Below, in pieces: positions 5,551 through 10,240 of a stretch of 10,240 bases of DNA. The DNA is from Clostridia bacterium. GTDB lineage: Bacteria; Bacillota; Clostridia; Oscillospirales; QAMX01. The stretch spans positions 1 through 10,240 of the forward strand of contig JAFYNU010000060.1 in assembly GCA_017547975.1 (NCBI GenBank), in the 5' to 3' direction. Both the position numbers and the translations under genes were made by a program. The stretch's first letter is position 1, and every line of letters begins with the position of its first letter. The notes beneath the pieces are model-generated. The model worked only from the letters and a program-made list of their open reading frames with translations. It was not told the origin of the DNA and made no database searches.

Positions 5551-6444
5551 ATGATCGATCTAACCCAAATCCAATCCCCCATTCTCTTTCGGGGAGATGC
5601 TAAAACCGCCTACCGGGATCCGGCGGCGGTGTGGCAGGACGGGTGGTGCCATCTGTTTTTCACCCTGGTGGAGACCGAGGAAGACGGTCGGGTCTTCATG
5701 TATACCGCAAAGAGCAAAAGCCGGGATCTTGTTACCTGGACCGAACCCCGGAAGCTGACGCCAAGGGATCAGCGGCTCAATTATTCCAGCCCAGGAAATA
5801 TAATCCGGCATCATGGAAAATGGGTCCTTTGCCTGCAGACCTATTGCCGGGAAAACGGGGAAAAATACGGCAACCACCGAAGCCGCCTTTACGTCATGGA
5901 ATCGGATGATCTTGAAAATTTTTCCTCCCCCCGTCTTCTCCGGGTGAAGGGGGATATTCCGGAGGAGGAAATGGGCCGCATGATCGATCCCTACCTGCTC
6001 CGGGACAGGGAGGATCCGGAACTCTGGTGGTGCTTTTTCAAGCAAAACGGCGTCAGTATGTCGGTGAGCCGTGACCTGATCCATTGGAACTACGTGGGCC
6101 ACACCGAAGCCGGAGAAAACGTGTGCGTGGTGGAAAAGGACAACCGCTACTATATGTTTCATTCGCCGGACAACGGCATCGGGGTTATGCAATCGGAAAA
6201 TGGCACCGATTGGACGCATACCCAACACCTGCTTTTGGGCCAGGAGGATTGGCCCTGGGCCCAGGGCCGCATCACGGCGGGATTTGTGATTCCCGCCAAA
6301 ACCACGGAAGGCGAAACGTGGCTGATGTTTTTCCACGGAAGCGGCCCGGAGGATGAAAAGACCATGTTTGACCATCACGCAAGCCTTGGTATTGCCTGGA
6401 GCCGGGATCTGGAAAACTGGTGCTGGCCGGGAAAATCCAAATAA
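5551..6444 (+). CDS. Five-bladed beta-propeller glycosidase-like protein (GH43/GH32 type)
   Basis: The 297-residue protein fits a single five-bladed propeller of the GH43/GH32 superfamily, enzymes that cleave furanosides and related sugar linkages. The blade signature S-x-D-L-x-x-W/F recurs five times: residues 57-63 (SRDLVTW), 118-124 (SDDLENF), 173-179 (SRDLIHW), 215-221 (SENGTDW, degenerate) and 284-290 (SRDLENW). Candidate acidic catalytic residues are D23 in YRDPAAV, D146 in GRMIDPYLL and E189 in EAGENVCVV, placed as in family members; their assignment is inferred. There is no signal peptide or extra binding domain, so it probably acts inside the cell on imported oligosaccharides. No sugar transporter is adjacent. 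AGGAGG at 5539-5544 sets the start. It ends 5 nt before a strong terminator. The substrate cannot be predicted. Confidence 0.82.
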   Translation: MIDLTQIQSPILFRGDAKTAYRDPAAVWQDGWCHLFFTLVETEEDGRVFMYTAKSKSRDLVTWTEPRKLTPRDQRLNYSSPGNIIRHHGKWVLCLQTYCRENGEKYGNHRSRLYVMESDDLENFSSPRLLRVKGDIPEEEMGRMIDPYLLRDREDPELWWCFFKQNGVSMSVSRDLIHWNYVGHTEAGENVCVVEKDNRYYMFHSPDNGIGVMQSENGTDWTHTQHLLLGQEDWPWAQGRITAGFVIPAKTTEGETWLMFFHGSGPEDEKTMFDHHASLGIAWSRDLENWCWPGKSK

Positions 6445-6448
6445 GAAT

Positions 6449-6481
6449 AAATCCCATTGGAGTAAGCCTCCAATGGGATTT
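6449..6481. terminator. Bidirectional intrinsic terminator
   Basis: A perfect 14-bp stem, AAATCCCATTGGAG (6449-6462) with its complement at 6468-6481, closes a 5-nt loop and runs into a T-stretch. It separates the convergent propeller-protein and N-acetyltransferase genes and ends 4 bases before the stop codon of the latter. Confidence 0.92.
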
Positions 6482-6484
6482 TTG

Positions 6485-7249
6485 TCAGATACCGAGCTTG
6501 AATACCGTGGAAAGGAGCTCCGTCATGCGGGAATCGGTAACGTCCTCTTCTATGTGGGTCAGAGTCTCGCCCGAAAACTCCTTGTAGGTGCGGCCGTCAA
6601 TGGTGCACCGACCGGCGGAGGTTTTGATGGAAAGCATGGGCGCCTTGTTGAAGACCGAGTCGGGATGAGCTTCGCAGAAAAAACTTGGCTGAATGAAATC
6701 CACGTCAAAAGCAGGATCATCGGTAAAACCAATGTAATCCCGCCACGCCCCGTGGTATAGGTCTTCCAACACCCAACCGTGGGTGGGGTCCCGGCGGAAT
6801 CGGTAGGCTTCGCCGTTTTGCTCCTGTTCCAGCCCTTCGGCAATTTTCAGGGGGAGACGGGGCGCAATCTGTCCCACGCCGATATCCAGAAGGTAATCCC
6901 CGTCGGGGAGGGTAACCACCGTGACCCGGTGGCGGCGCATGGGAATTTCGCTTTCTCCCCGCAAAAAGCGGGCAAACCGTTCGGAAACCGTAAAGCCCAT
7001 GTCCCGGAGGATGTGGGTCAAAAAGCCGTTGAGTTCAAAGCAATAGCCGCCCCGGTTCTGTGTGACGATCTTGTCGTAAAGGGCGCCGGGGGAAAGGTCC
7101 AGCTTGCGTCCCGCCAAAATATCCAGGTTTTCGTAGGCAATGGAAGTGACGCAGTTCGACTGGATTTTTCCAAGAAAATCCAGAGTACATTCCACGCGGG
7201 TGTTGGGGTCCAGCCCGATGCGGGCGAAAAAGGCCTGGGTTCTGGTCAT
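6485..7249 (-). CDS. Arylamine N-acetyltransferase
   Basis: The 254-residue protein belongs to the arylamine N-acetyltransferase family, which moves an acetyl group from acetyl-CoA to arylamines, hydrazines or related amines through a cysteine thioester; it is cytosolic. The Cys-His-Asp triad is visible: C70 in RGGYCFELNGF, H107 in RRHRVTVV and D122 in YLLDIGVGQ, almost the same numbering as in the well-studied Salmonella enzyme (C69, H107, D122). ENLDI near residue 40 is also typical. The length is slightly under the common 260-280. GGAGG lies 7 nt before the ATG at 7247-7249. It has its own promoter (7279-7307) and a terminator right after its stop, so it is a single-gene unit. The physiological substrate is unknown; in gut bacteria such enzymes can act on aromatic amine drugs, but that is not shown here. 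Confidence 0.94.
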   Translation of the reverse strand: MTRTQAFFARIGLDPNTRVECTLDFLGKIQSNCVTSIAYENLDILAGRKLDLSPGALYDKIVTQNRGGYCFELNGFLTHILRDMGFTVSERFARFLRGESEIPMRRHRVTVVTLPDGDYLLDIGVGQIAPRLPLKIAEGLEQEQNGEAYRFRRDPTHGWVLEDLYHGAWRDYIGFTDDPAFDVDFIQPSFFCEAHPDSVFNKAPMLSIKTSAGRCTIDGRTYKEFSGETLTHIEEDVTDSRMTELLSTVFKLGI

Positions 7250-7278
7250 GGGAATACCTCCGATTGGTTGATACTACG

Positions 7279-7307
7279 ATTGTAGCAGAAAGCAAAGCGG
7301 GATGCAA
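7279..7307 (-). promoter_or_regulatory. Promoter of the N-acetyltransferase gene
   Basis: On the minus strand, TTGCAT (7302-7307), a 17-bp spacer and TACAAT (7279-7284) with TGC before it. It lies in the 78-bp gap after the cation exporter gene, indicating that the transferase is not dependent on read-through. Confidence 0.8.
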
Positions 7308-7327
7308 GAAAAATCTGTACCGATCGG

Positions 7328-8212
7328 TCAATGATGATGGTGACTGTGCCCGGCGGAGGGCACCACGGTGCATTCGGTTTCGTGGCAATGCTCGCCCGGT
7401 GTTTCCAGTTCCAGGGTCACGTGGCCGATGCCGTGTTCCGAAAGCTCTTCCCGGATTTCCTGCTTGATGCGGTGGGGGTCCCCTTCACAAACCACGTGCA
7501 TGGTGGCGTAGTGGGCTTCGCCGTCCATGGTCCACAGGTGAACGTGGTGTACGTCAAGAACGCCATCAATTTCGGTAATATGTTCCTTGATTTCCTCCAT
7601 ATCCAGGTCGCTGGGGGTCTTTTCCAGGAAAATATGCATGGTATCCCGCAGATTCCCCAGGGCGTGGATCAAAATGAATACCGAAACCCCAATGGAAAGC
7701 AGGGGATCGATGAACCAGAAATCGGTGAAGCGCATGACGACCGCTCCCACCAAAACCACGTTCCAGCCCAGTACGTCCTCCAACATGTGCAGATTGACCG
7801 CCCGCTGATTTAAGGAGCCGCCCTCCCGGGTAAAAAGCGCAGCCAGAAAATTGACGCATACCCCCACCACCGCAAACAGGATCATGCCGTCGTAATGGAT
7901 CTGGTTGGGGTGGAAAAAGCGGAGCAGCGATTGGACGATCATAACGGCGGAGCCCACCAAAAGAATCAGGGTGGTGACAAGACTCCCCACCACCGAATAT
8001 CTGGCGTAGCCGTAGGAGTGGGCGGCATCGGGGCGGTGTTTGCTCTTTTTCTCCAGGAAAAAGGACAGGCCGATGCTTGCCGCATCCCCCAGGTCGTGGA
8101 CGGCGTCAGACAAAATGGCAACGCTTCCGGTCAAAAGTCCCCCCACGCACTCAAAAAGGGAGAAGAATAGGTTCAAAAGAAAGGCAATCAGTATATTTCG
8201 TTGGGTTTTCAT
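7328..8212 (-). CDS. Cation diffusion facilitator, probable zinc exporter
   Basis: The 294-residue protein is a cation diffusion facilitator, a proton-coupled exporter of Zn(II) and similar metals in the cytoplasmic membrane. Six membrane helices fit the hydrophobicity pattern up to about residue 185, followed by a cytosolic domain with the conserved VHHVHLWTMDGE segment (221-232). The metal-site motifs are H39-x3-D43 in TM2 (SDAVHDLGD) and H142-x3-D146 in TM5 (HMLEDVLG), the H/D arrangement usual for zinc-type members such as ZitB. The tail ends in CHETEC and GHSHHHH, a possible metal-sensing or buffering end. The ATG at 8210-8212 is chosen over the GTG at 8216-8218 because the Shine-Dalgarno GGAGG (8218-8222) overlaps that GTG. 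It diverges from a TetR regulator with which it shares an operator-like palindrome. No terminator is seen after it. Metal specificity is inferred, not proven. Confidence 0.93.
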   Translation of the reverse strand: MKTQRNILIAFLLNLFFSLFECVGGLLTGSVAILSDAVHDLGDAASIGLSFFLEKKSKHRPDAAHSYGYARYSVVGSLVTTLILLVGSAVMIVQSLLRFFHPNQIHYDGMILFAVVGVCVNFLAALFTREGGSLNQRAVNLHMLEDVLGWNVVLVGAVVMRFTDFWFIDPLLSIGVSVFILIHALGNLRDTMHIFLEKTPSDLDMEEIKEHITEIDGVLDVHHVHLWTMDGEAHYATMHVVCEGDPHRIKQEIREELSEHGIGHVTLELETPGEHCHETECTVVPSAGHSHHHH

Positions 8213-8224
8213 GGGCACCTCCGG

Positions 8225-8253
8225 TTGACCACAGGGGTTTTGTGTGGTACAAT
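8225..8253 (+). promoter_or_regulatory. Promoter of the TetR-family gene
   Basis: TTGACC (8225-8230), a 17-bp spacer and TACAAT (8248-8253). The predicted start near 8260 falls at the left edge of the palindrome 8260-8284. The transcript would have a leader of about 119 nt and would cross the opposing promoter at 8288-8315. Confidence 0.78.
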
Positions 8254-8259
8254 AGCTTC

Positions 8260-8284
8260 GTTATGGAACAGAATGTTCGATAAC
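8260..8284. promoter_or_regulatory. 25-bp palindrome, probable operator shared by TetR and exporter genes
   Basis: Left arm GTTATgGAACA (8260-8270), 3-bp centre gaa, right arm TGTTCgATAAC (8274-8284). The arms are reverse complements except at one position, giving 10 matching pairs of 11. It lies exactly between two promoters that point at each other and covers both predicted transcription starts, so one bound repressor could block both. The size and symmetry suit a TetR-family dimer. That the neighbouring TetR protein is the binder is inferred. Confidence 0.72.
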
Positions 8285-8287
8285 ACT

Positions 8288-8315
8288 ATTATAGCAGAAC
8301 CCCGCCGGGTTGCAA
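8288..8315 (-). promoter_or_regulatory. Promoter of the cation exporter gene
   Basis: On the minus strand, a consensus TATAAT (8288-8293) with TGC before it (extended -10) and TTGCAA (8310-8315) at 16 bp spacing. The predicted start near 8281 falls at the right edge of the palindrome 8260-8284. The leader is about 70 nt. Confidence 0.8.
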
Positions 8316-8338
8316 CATACGAAGCGTGCGGGATATTC

Positions 8339-8349
8339 GTTACCGAACA
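8339..8349 (+). promoter_or_regulatory. Third operator-like half-site in the TetR leader
   Basis: GTTACcGAACA matches the right-arm half-site of the 8260-8284 palindrome (read as GTTATCGAACA) at 10 of 11 positions. Only TG of the partner arm is kept after a 3-bp gap (8353-8354). It may be a weaker second regulator site inside the transcribed leader, or chance. Confidence 0.4.
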
Positions 8350-8378
8350 TATTGCGGAAAATGTACGGAGAAAAAGCC

Positions 8379-8930
8379 ATGGACAGACGACAGAGAAAAA
8401 CCAGAGAAGCCATTTTTTCAGCCTTTACCCAGCTGCTGTCCCAAAAGGAGTATGCCGCCATTACGGTGGGGGAGATTATTGAACTGGCCGACGTGGGACG
8501 GGCGACCTTCTATGCCCATTTTGAAACCAGGGATTATTTGCTGAAGGAATTTTGCGAAGAACTGTTTTGCCATATTTTTGATGCCGCGGGAAAGGAATCG
8601 CACAAGCATCGGCACATTTTTGATTGCGATGCTCCCGATTCGGTTTTTCTGCACCTTCTGCGCCATCTGCAAAAGAATGACAACAATCTGTTGTCCCTTT
8701 TGGCATCCCAAAACAACGAACTGTTTTTGGGCTACTTCAAAGCCAACTTGGAAAGGTTGATCGAAAGCCAGCTTGCCCTGTTTGAAGGGCGGCGGAAGGA
8801 AGAAATTCCCGAAAGCTTTTGGAAGAATCACATTTTGACCACCTTTGTGGAAACCATCAAGTGGTGGATTCGGGGCGGTATGCAGGAATCCCCTGAAACT
8901 ATTACCGAATATTTTCTTGCGGTGGTATAA
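8379..8930 (+). CDS. TetR/AcrR-family transcriptional regulator
   Basis: The 183-residue protein has a classic TetR N-terminal DNA-binding domain: RRQRKTREAIFSAFTQLLSQKEYAAITVGEI, then the helix-turn-helix with ADVGRATFYAHFETRDYLLKEF (37-58). The all-helical remainder (60-183) should bind ligand and dimerise. Residues 59-83 hold an unusual cluster of C59, C64, H65, H75, H77, H79 and C83 (with HKHRH in the middle), which could bind a metal. It is divergent from a cation exporter gene, as is the known TetR-type regulator SczA with czcD in pneumococcus, so control of metal efflux is a reasonable inference; whether it represses or activates is open. The start at 8379 has GGAG at 8367-8370, 8 nt away; the ATG at 8361 and TTG at 8310 in the same frame lack a good ribosome site. 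Confidence 0.88.
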   Translation: MDRRQRKTREAIFSAFTQLLSQKEYAAITVGEIIELADVGRATFYAHFETRDYLLKEFCEELFCHIFDAAGKESHKHRHIFDCDAPDSVFLHLLRHLQKNDNNLLSLLASQNNELFLGYFKANLERLIESQLALFEGRRKEEIPESFWKNHILTTFVETIKWWIRGGMQESPETITEYFLAVV

Positions 8931-8946
8931 AAGAAGGGGAAAACGT

Positions 8947-8988
8947 ATGGAATATCAGATGACCCGGGACGATATCCGCCTGCCGTAA
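8947..8988 (+). other. 13-codon reading frame with ribosome site, possible gene remnant
   Basis: ATG at 8947 begins a frame of 13 residues (MEYQMTRDDIRLP) ending at TAA 8986-8988. AAGGGG precedes it at a usable distance, 16 nt after the TetR stop, and a terminator starts 3 nt later. The amino-terminal look and good ribosome site suggest the beginning of a former second gene of the operon now reduced to a stub, or a tiny peptide. It could also be chance. Confidence 0.25.
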
Positions 8989-8991
8989 GAA

Positions 8992-9026
8992 AAAACCGAC
9001 CTATGATTGGTTCATAGGTCGGTTTT
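8992..9026. terminator. Bidirectional intrinsic terminator
   Basis: A perfect 15-bp stem (8992-9006 with 9012-9026) around a 5-nt loop, with A-rich and T-rich flanks. It lies between the convergent TetR and aldo/keto reductase genes and can serve both. Confidence 0.93.
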
Positions 9027-9033
9027 GCGCATA

Positions 9034-10173
9034 TTAGAGGCTCTGGAGAACCGGTTCTACCTTCTTGAGCAGATCCCGGATTTTCAGGTGCTGGGGACAT
9101 TTGCGTTCGCAGTAGCCGCAGTTGATGCAGTCGGCGCTGGTGGCACCGGGCTTGTGTTCTTCGTTGCCCTTGACGTAGTTCTGGTAGTTTTTGCCTGCAA
9201 GCTCCTTCAGACCATACACGTTGTAGTAGGTGTAGGCTTCGAAAATCTTGGGAATTTCAATTCCCTTGGGACAGGGCTGGCAGTAGGCGCAACCGGTGCA
9301 GTAGAGCTCGGAGAATTTTTTCAGGTTTTCCATGGATTCCCCGGCTTCTCTCCACTGGGCTTCGGTCATGGGAACCTCCAGGGAGGCCACGGCGGCGTTC
9401 TTTTCCACCATGTCGGCGGTCTGCATACCCGAAAGGGCGCAGGATACGCCGGGGTTGCCCAGCACGAAACGTAGGGCCAGTTCGTAGGTGTTCAGGTTGC
9501 CGTTGCCAAGCTTTTGGGCAAGCTCGGTGGGGGCAGCCAGACGGCCGCCGCCAACCGGGCCCATAACCACCACGCCAAGACCCTTTTCGGCGGCGTAAAC
9601 AATCATGTCCTCGTTGGCACGATCCAGCAGGTTGTACTGCAGAAGGACGCTTTCCAGACCTTCCCCGTTGTCGATGATGTACTTCAGGGCGTCGGGGGTG
9701 TCGTGGAAGGAGAAGGAGATGTGGCGGATCTTACCGGCGGCCTTCAGACGCTTTGCTTCTTCCAAAAGGCCGAGACCAACGATCTTCTCGTCGAATTCTT
9801 CCTTGCCAATGCCCCAGAAGTGGTAGTAGTCCACGTAATCGGTGCCCAGCTTGGCAAGGCTTTTGTCCAGCATTTCTTCGTAGCCTTCCTTGGTCTTTAC
9901 CTCACCCAGGGGGCACTTGGTGGAAATTTTTACCTTGTCACGGATGGGTGCCAGGGCCTTGCCCACGGCGATTTCGCTGTTTGCGTGGCAGTAGTAGGGG
10001 GCGGTGTCAAAATAGTTGACCCCGGATTCGTAGGCCTTCATCAGCATGTCGGTGGCCTTTTCCTGGTCCACGTGCCAATTGCCCTCCGCATCCTGATATT
10101 CGGGCAGGCGCATGCACCCAAAGCCCAGGGCGGAAATGTCAAATCCGGTGTTGCCAAACTTGCGGTATTGCAT
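9034..10173 (-). CDS. Aldo/keto reductase with C-terminal ferredoxin domain
   Basis: The 379-residue protein joins an aldo/keto reductase barrel (about 1-275) to a two-cluster ferredoxin domain (about 288-365). The reductase tetrad is visible: D56 and Y61 in NYFDTAPYY, K86 in KISTKCP and H118 in DYYHFWGI. These enzymes reduce aldehydes or ketones, usually with NADPH. Cluster cysteines are C292, C295, C298 and C301 in CTGCAYCQPCP and C349, C352, C355 and C359 in CINCGYCERKCP, which should bind two [4Fe-4S] centres. Such fusions are common in anaerobes and suggest electron exchange with ferredoxin-like partners; substrate and partner are unknown. It is cytosolic. AAGGAG (10180-10185) lies 6 nt before the ATG at 10171-10173. 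It is a single-gene unit ending at the 8992-9026 terminator. Confidence 0.94.
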   Translation of the reverse strand: MQYRKFGNTGFDISALGFGCMRLPEYQDAEGNWHVDQEKATDMLMKAYESGVNYFDTAPYYCHANSEIAVGKALAPIRDKVKISTKCPLGEVKTKEGYEEMLDKSLAKLGTDYVDYYHFWGIGKEEFDEKIVGLGLLEEAKRLKAAGKIRHISFSFHDTPDALKYIIDNGEGLESVLLQYNLLDRANEDMIVYAAEKGLGVVVMGPVGGGRLAAPTELAQKLGNGNLNTYELALRFVLGNPGVSCALSGMQTADMVEKNAAVASLEVPMTEAQWREAGESMENLKKFSELYCTGCAYCQPCPKGIEIPKIFEAYTYYNVYGLKELAGKNYQNYVKGNEEHKPGATSADCINCGYCERKCPQHLKIRDLLKKVEPVLQSL

Positions 10174-10188
10174 AAATTACTCCTTTTT

Positions 10189-10207
10189 CCGGGGAATGTT
10201 CCCCCGG
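10189..10207 (-). promoter_or_regulatory. GC-rich dyad in the aldo/keto reductase leader
   Basis: GGGGAA-tg-TTCCCC (10191-10204) is a perfect 14-bp palindrome, extended by CC (10189-10190) and GG (10206-10207) with one extra C. It sits just upstream of the Shine-Dalgarno at 10180-10185 and downstream of the presumed -10, so it could be an operator or a leader hairpin. Confidence 0.45.
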
Positions 10208-10219
10208 CCGTTTTTACCA

Positions 10220-10228
10220 ATTATCATA
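10220..10228 (-). promoter_or_regulatory. Probable -10 element of the aldo/keto reductase gene
   Basis: The minus strand reads TATGATAAT here, containing overlapping TATGAT (10223-10228) and GATAAT (10220-10225). The -35 position would fall beyond the window end, so the promoter cannot be confirmed. Confidence 0.45.
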
Positions 10229-10240
10229 AACCATTTGCTG

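Noticed and set aside
6353..6760. Plus-strand 135-codon frame running across the terminator
   Set aside because: It overlaps the end of the propeller gene, the terminator hairpin and the antisense N-acetyltransferase gene; no ribosome site and no family likeness.
7319..7328. 10-bp perfect palindrome ACCGATCGGT upstream of the N-acetyltransferase promoter
   Set aside because: Palindromes of this length are expected several times by chance in 10 kb, it overlaps the exporter stop codon and no second copy was seen.
8213..8218. GTG start (8216-8218) for the cation exporter
   Set aside because: It overlaps the Shine-Dalgarno GGAGG itself, so it cannot be used with it; the ATG at 8210-8212 has proper spacing.
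8310..8378. Upstream TTG and ATG (8361) starts for the TetR gene
   Set aside because: TTG 8310 lies within the -35 box of the opposing promoter and neither site has a good Shine-Dalgarno; MDRRQRKT is the usual family beginning.
9034..10173. Aldo/keto reductase as an unusual new fusion
   Set aside because: The reductase-ferredoxin arrangement with CTGCxYCxPCP and a second CxxCxxCxxxCP is a well-known architecture in anaerobes.

Overview
The window reads as a chromosomal segment of a GC-rich low-GC-phylum bacterium, most likely a gut-type clostridium of the Oscillospiraceae/Ruminococcaceae kind. This is inferred from strong AGGAGG-type ribosome binding sites on nearly every gene, sigma-A-like promoters with 17-bp spacers and extended -10 boxes, C/G-rich third codon positions, and families common in Clostridia (DUF1848, DUF3842, DUF4432, M32 carboxypeptidase, aldo/keto reductase with a ferredoxin tail). 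No phage, transposase, CRISPR, rRNA or tRNA gene was seen.

Layout. 1-596 (minus) is the 5' part of a nucleoside hydrolase, cut by the window edge. It diverges from a tight plus-strand operon at 740-3876: M32 metallocarboxypeptidase, a 58-residue two-helix membrane protein, a DUF4432 aldose-epimerase-like protein and a DUF3842 protein that starts at a TTG overlapping the previous stop. 3877-4160 holds no gene but contains nested inverted repeats and an array of short hairpins separated by a constant GTGAAG/CTTCAC word. Next come a DUF1848 protein with a C-terminal radical-SAM-like cysteine motif (4161-5081), a convergent 72-residue protein (5131-5349, minus), a five-bladed propeller glycosidase-like protein (5551-6444), an arylamine N-acetyltransferase (6485-7249, minus), a cation diffusion facilitator (7328-8212, minus), a divergent TetR-family regulator (8379-8930, plus) and an iron-sulfur aldo/keto reductase (9034-10173, minus).

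Gene interplay. Most genes are single units: three strong bidirectional hairpin terminators sit between convergent pairs (5081-5116, 6449-6481, 8992-9026), and clear promoters are visible for six genes. The most informative regulatory region is 8225-8350. Here the TetR gene and the metal exporter gene are driven by promoters that face each other, with a 25-bp near-perfect palindrome between the two predicted transcription starts. This recalls the known pneumococcal pairing of the TetR-family regulator SczA with the zinc exporter CzcD, so I infer metal-responsive control, though the sequence does not prove it.

I did not find a convincing new multi-gene system. The points most worth a second look are the hairpin array, the face-to-face promoter/operator, the C-terminally placed CX3CX2C motif of the DUF1848 protein, and the two small proteins.
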